Assembly (NCBI GenBank): GCA_945870175.1
Contig: CAMBRJ010000157.1
Coordinates: 1 to 7,004, forward strand
Direction of reading: 5' to 3'
DNA: 7,004 nucleotides
Origin: Gemmatimonas phototrophica
GTDB taxonomy: Bacteria > Gemmatimonadota > Gemmatimonadetes > Gemmatimonadales > Gemmatimonadaceae
In this document: piece after piece, positions 5,728 to 7,004 of the stretch
Layout of the letters: each line of letters opens with the position of its first letter
How positions within the stretch are numbered: position 1 is the stretch's first letter
The notes under the pieces: generated by a model
Databases searched by the model: none
What the model saw: only the letters and a program-made list of their open reading frames with translations
What the model was told of the DNA's origin: nothing
Made by a program: the position numbers and the translations under genes

Positions 5728-7004
5728 CAGAGATTCCCCCGCTTCAGTTCGGCCACGATGTGATCGCAGCTGCGCCACGCGAGCGCGAGAATGGACAACG
5801 TCGGATTCTTGTCGGCATTCGAGACGAACGTGGCCCCGTCGGTGACGAACAGATTCTTCACGTCCCAGGCCTGACCGAATTCGTTGAGCACGGATGTTTT
5901 CGGATCGCTGCCCATGCGCACGGTACCGACTTCGTGGATGATCGAGCCGCCCGCCGCGATCGCCTTGTTGCCGTCGGTCTGCACCGTGCCCTGCACCGTG
6001 CCGCCCATCGCGCCGATGATCTCGGCGAAGGTGGCGTGCATGTGCGCCGCCTGCTGGATCTCGTGCTCCGACCACTGCCAGTGAAAACGCAGCACCGGAA
6101 TGCCCCACTGGTCCACGGCCACCGGATCAATCTCGCAGTATGAGTCTTCGTTCGGGATCATTTCGCCGCGGCCGTCGAAGTACATGAACGAGCCGTAGAA
6201 GCGACGCGCTTCTTCCTTGAACTTCCGGCCGTACGCACCCTGCGTAAAACTCTCGAGGCCACCGAAAATGCCGGCGCCCGGCATGCCGCGTCCGCCGCCG
6301 AACTCGATGTGATAGCCACGCGCGAACGACATCTTGCCGGCTTTCTGATCGCCGTACTTCCACCACGGCATATACATGTGAATGCCGGCGGTGCCGTCTT
6401 CGTTCACTGGCGGCAAACTCTCCAGGCGCGGAATCTGCGCCGAGAGTCCGGCACCCACGGTATCCATGAGATACTTGCCGACCACGCCGCTGCTGTTGGC
6501 GATGCCGTTCGGGAACAGCGTGCTCTTGGAATTCAGCATGATGCGCGACGTTTCGCACGCGCTCGCGGCCAGCACCACCACCTTGGCCGTCACGTGGTGG
6601 TCCACCCGCGTGAGTTTGTCGATGTAGTGCACGCCGCTCGCTTTGCCCTGCGCGTCGATGCTCACTTCGCGTACCATCGCGTCGGTGATCAGCGTGACAT
6701 TGCCGGTGGCGATCGCCGGCGGCAGCAGCACGGTGGTGCTCTGGAAGTTCGCCTTGATCGAGCAGCCGCGGCCACAGTCGGTGGCATAGAAGCAGGCCAG
6801 GCGCTCGTTCATGCTTTGCCGCAGCACGCGCTGCGCGAGTGCGTTGCCCGGGTGCAGCTTGGCCGGGAGGCGGGCCGAGTCCTGGCGCTGCGTGAGCACC
6901 GCGCGGTGCGCGGGGATGACCGGAATCTTGAGTGGACCGCAGGCCTGCTTGGTGAGCAGCTCGTACGAGCGCGCGGCCGGGGGCGGCTGCAACACACCGG
7001 GCGA
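5727..7004 (-). CDS. GMC-family FAD-dependent dehydrogenase, large subunit (5' end beyond the window)
   Basis: This is the catalytic subunit of a periplasmic sugar or glycoside dehydrogenase. The frame runs off the right edge. About 425 residues are visible, and the N-terminal FAD-binding GxGxxG region is missing (by family length, an estimated 140 or so residues). Numbering from a GTG at 6995, it has: Cys68-x5-Cys74-x3-Cys78 (CFYATDCGRGC), the spacing of the [3Fe-4S] site in Burkholderia-type FAD glucose dehydrogenase; VVVLAASACETSRIML (139-154), the GMC nucleotide-site segment; RGEMIPNEDSYCEIDP (276-291); and the C-terminal signature HEVGTVRMG with His354, then NLFVTDGATF and NADKNPTLSILALAWR with Asn397. 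His354 and Asn397 fit the GMC catalytic pair. The internal GTG is unlikely to be the start. The stop overlaps the small-subunit start by one base. The substrate cannot be read from sequence; glucose, gluconate or glycoside 3-oxidation are the main options. A cytochrome c partner is not in the window. Confidence 0.93.
   Translation of the reverse strand, partial: SPGVLQPPPAARSYELLTKQACGPLKIPVIPAHRAVLTQRQDSARLPAKLHPGNALAQRVLRQSMNERLACFYATDCGRGCSIKANFQSTTVLLPPAIATGNVTLITDAMVREVSIDAQGKASGVHYIDKLTRVDHHVTAKVVVLAASACETSRIMLNSKSTLFPNGIANSSGVVGKYLMDTVGAGLSAQIPRLESLPPVNEDGTAGIHMYMPWWKYGDQKAGKMSFARGYHIEFGGGRGMPGAGIFGGLESFTQGAYGRKFKEEARRFYGSFMYFDGRGEMIPNEDSYCEIDPVAVDQWGIPVLRFHWQWSEHEIQQAAHMHATFAEIIGAMGGTVQGTVQTDGNKAIAAGGSIIHEVGTVRMGSDPKTSVLNEFGQAWDVKNLFVTDGATFVSNADKNPTLSILALAWRSCDHIVAELKRGNL
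5735..5740 (-). promoter_or_regulatory. Ribosome binding site of the dehydrogenase small subunit
   Basis: GGGGGA on the minus strand lies within the last codons of the large-subunit gene, 7 nt before the ATG at 5727. It decides the start of the small subunit against the long upstream-open frame, and with the TGATG overlap indicates coupled translation of the two subunits. Confidence 0.55.

Noticed and set aside
5728..6108. N-terminal extension of the dehydrogenase small subunit giving 359 aa
   Set aside because: The extra residues are shadow sequence inside the GMC gene. The ATG at 5727 has a ribosome binding site, a stop/start overlap and a Tat signal directly after it.

Overview
The window is GC-rich DNA with dense, strongly GC3-biased genes and long spurious open frames on both strands. 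The gene content is a PAS-rich hybrid histidine kinase, a GMC dehydrogenase with a Tat-dependent small subunit, and an Ala/Gly-rich exported protein ending in Phe. It suggests a free-living aerobic Gram-negative bacterium, and the protein wording reminds me of soil Gemmatimonadota. That lineage call is an inference from style, not from a marker gene. No rRNA, tRNA, CRISPR array, insertion sequence or phage gene is visible.

Layout, left to right. Positions 1-148 hold no supportable gene. A soluble three-PAS hybrid histidine kinase with a C-terminal receiver lies on the minus strand (149-2449). A 266-bp divergent spacer (2450-2715) contains two inverted repeats. It leads rightward into an unrecognised exported protein of 503 aa (2716-4227), built from about four and a half glycine-rich membrane-hairpin modules. 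That gene runs tail-to-tail, with a 3-bp gap, into a small YbjQ/UPF0145-family gene on the minus strand (4231-4548). The spacer from 4549 to 4880 carries an 11-bp tandem repeat. A 57-codon plus-strand frame (4881-5054) encodes a convincing signal peptide and a very short mature part.

The right end is a minus-strand operon read from the edge inward. A GMC-family FAD dehydrogenase (5727 to beyond 7004, N-terminus missing) is followed by its gluconate-2-dehydrogenase-subunit-3-like partner (5029-5727). The stop and start share a base (TGATG). The large subunit has the GMC His/Asn active-site pair and a Cys-x5-Cys-x3-Cys motif matching the [3Fe-4S] site of Burkholderia-type FAD glucose dehydrogenase. 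The small subunit has a twin-arginine signal. Together they predict a periplasmic sugar or glycoside dehydrogenase exported as a folded complex and feeding electrons to the respiratory chain. The other genes have no evident functional link to it or to one another.

The points most worth following are the modular hairpin protein, the Fe-S signature in the dehydrogenase, and the tiny secreted frame overlapping the operon's 3' end. I do not see a clearly new multi-gene system here.
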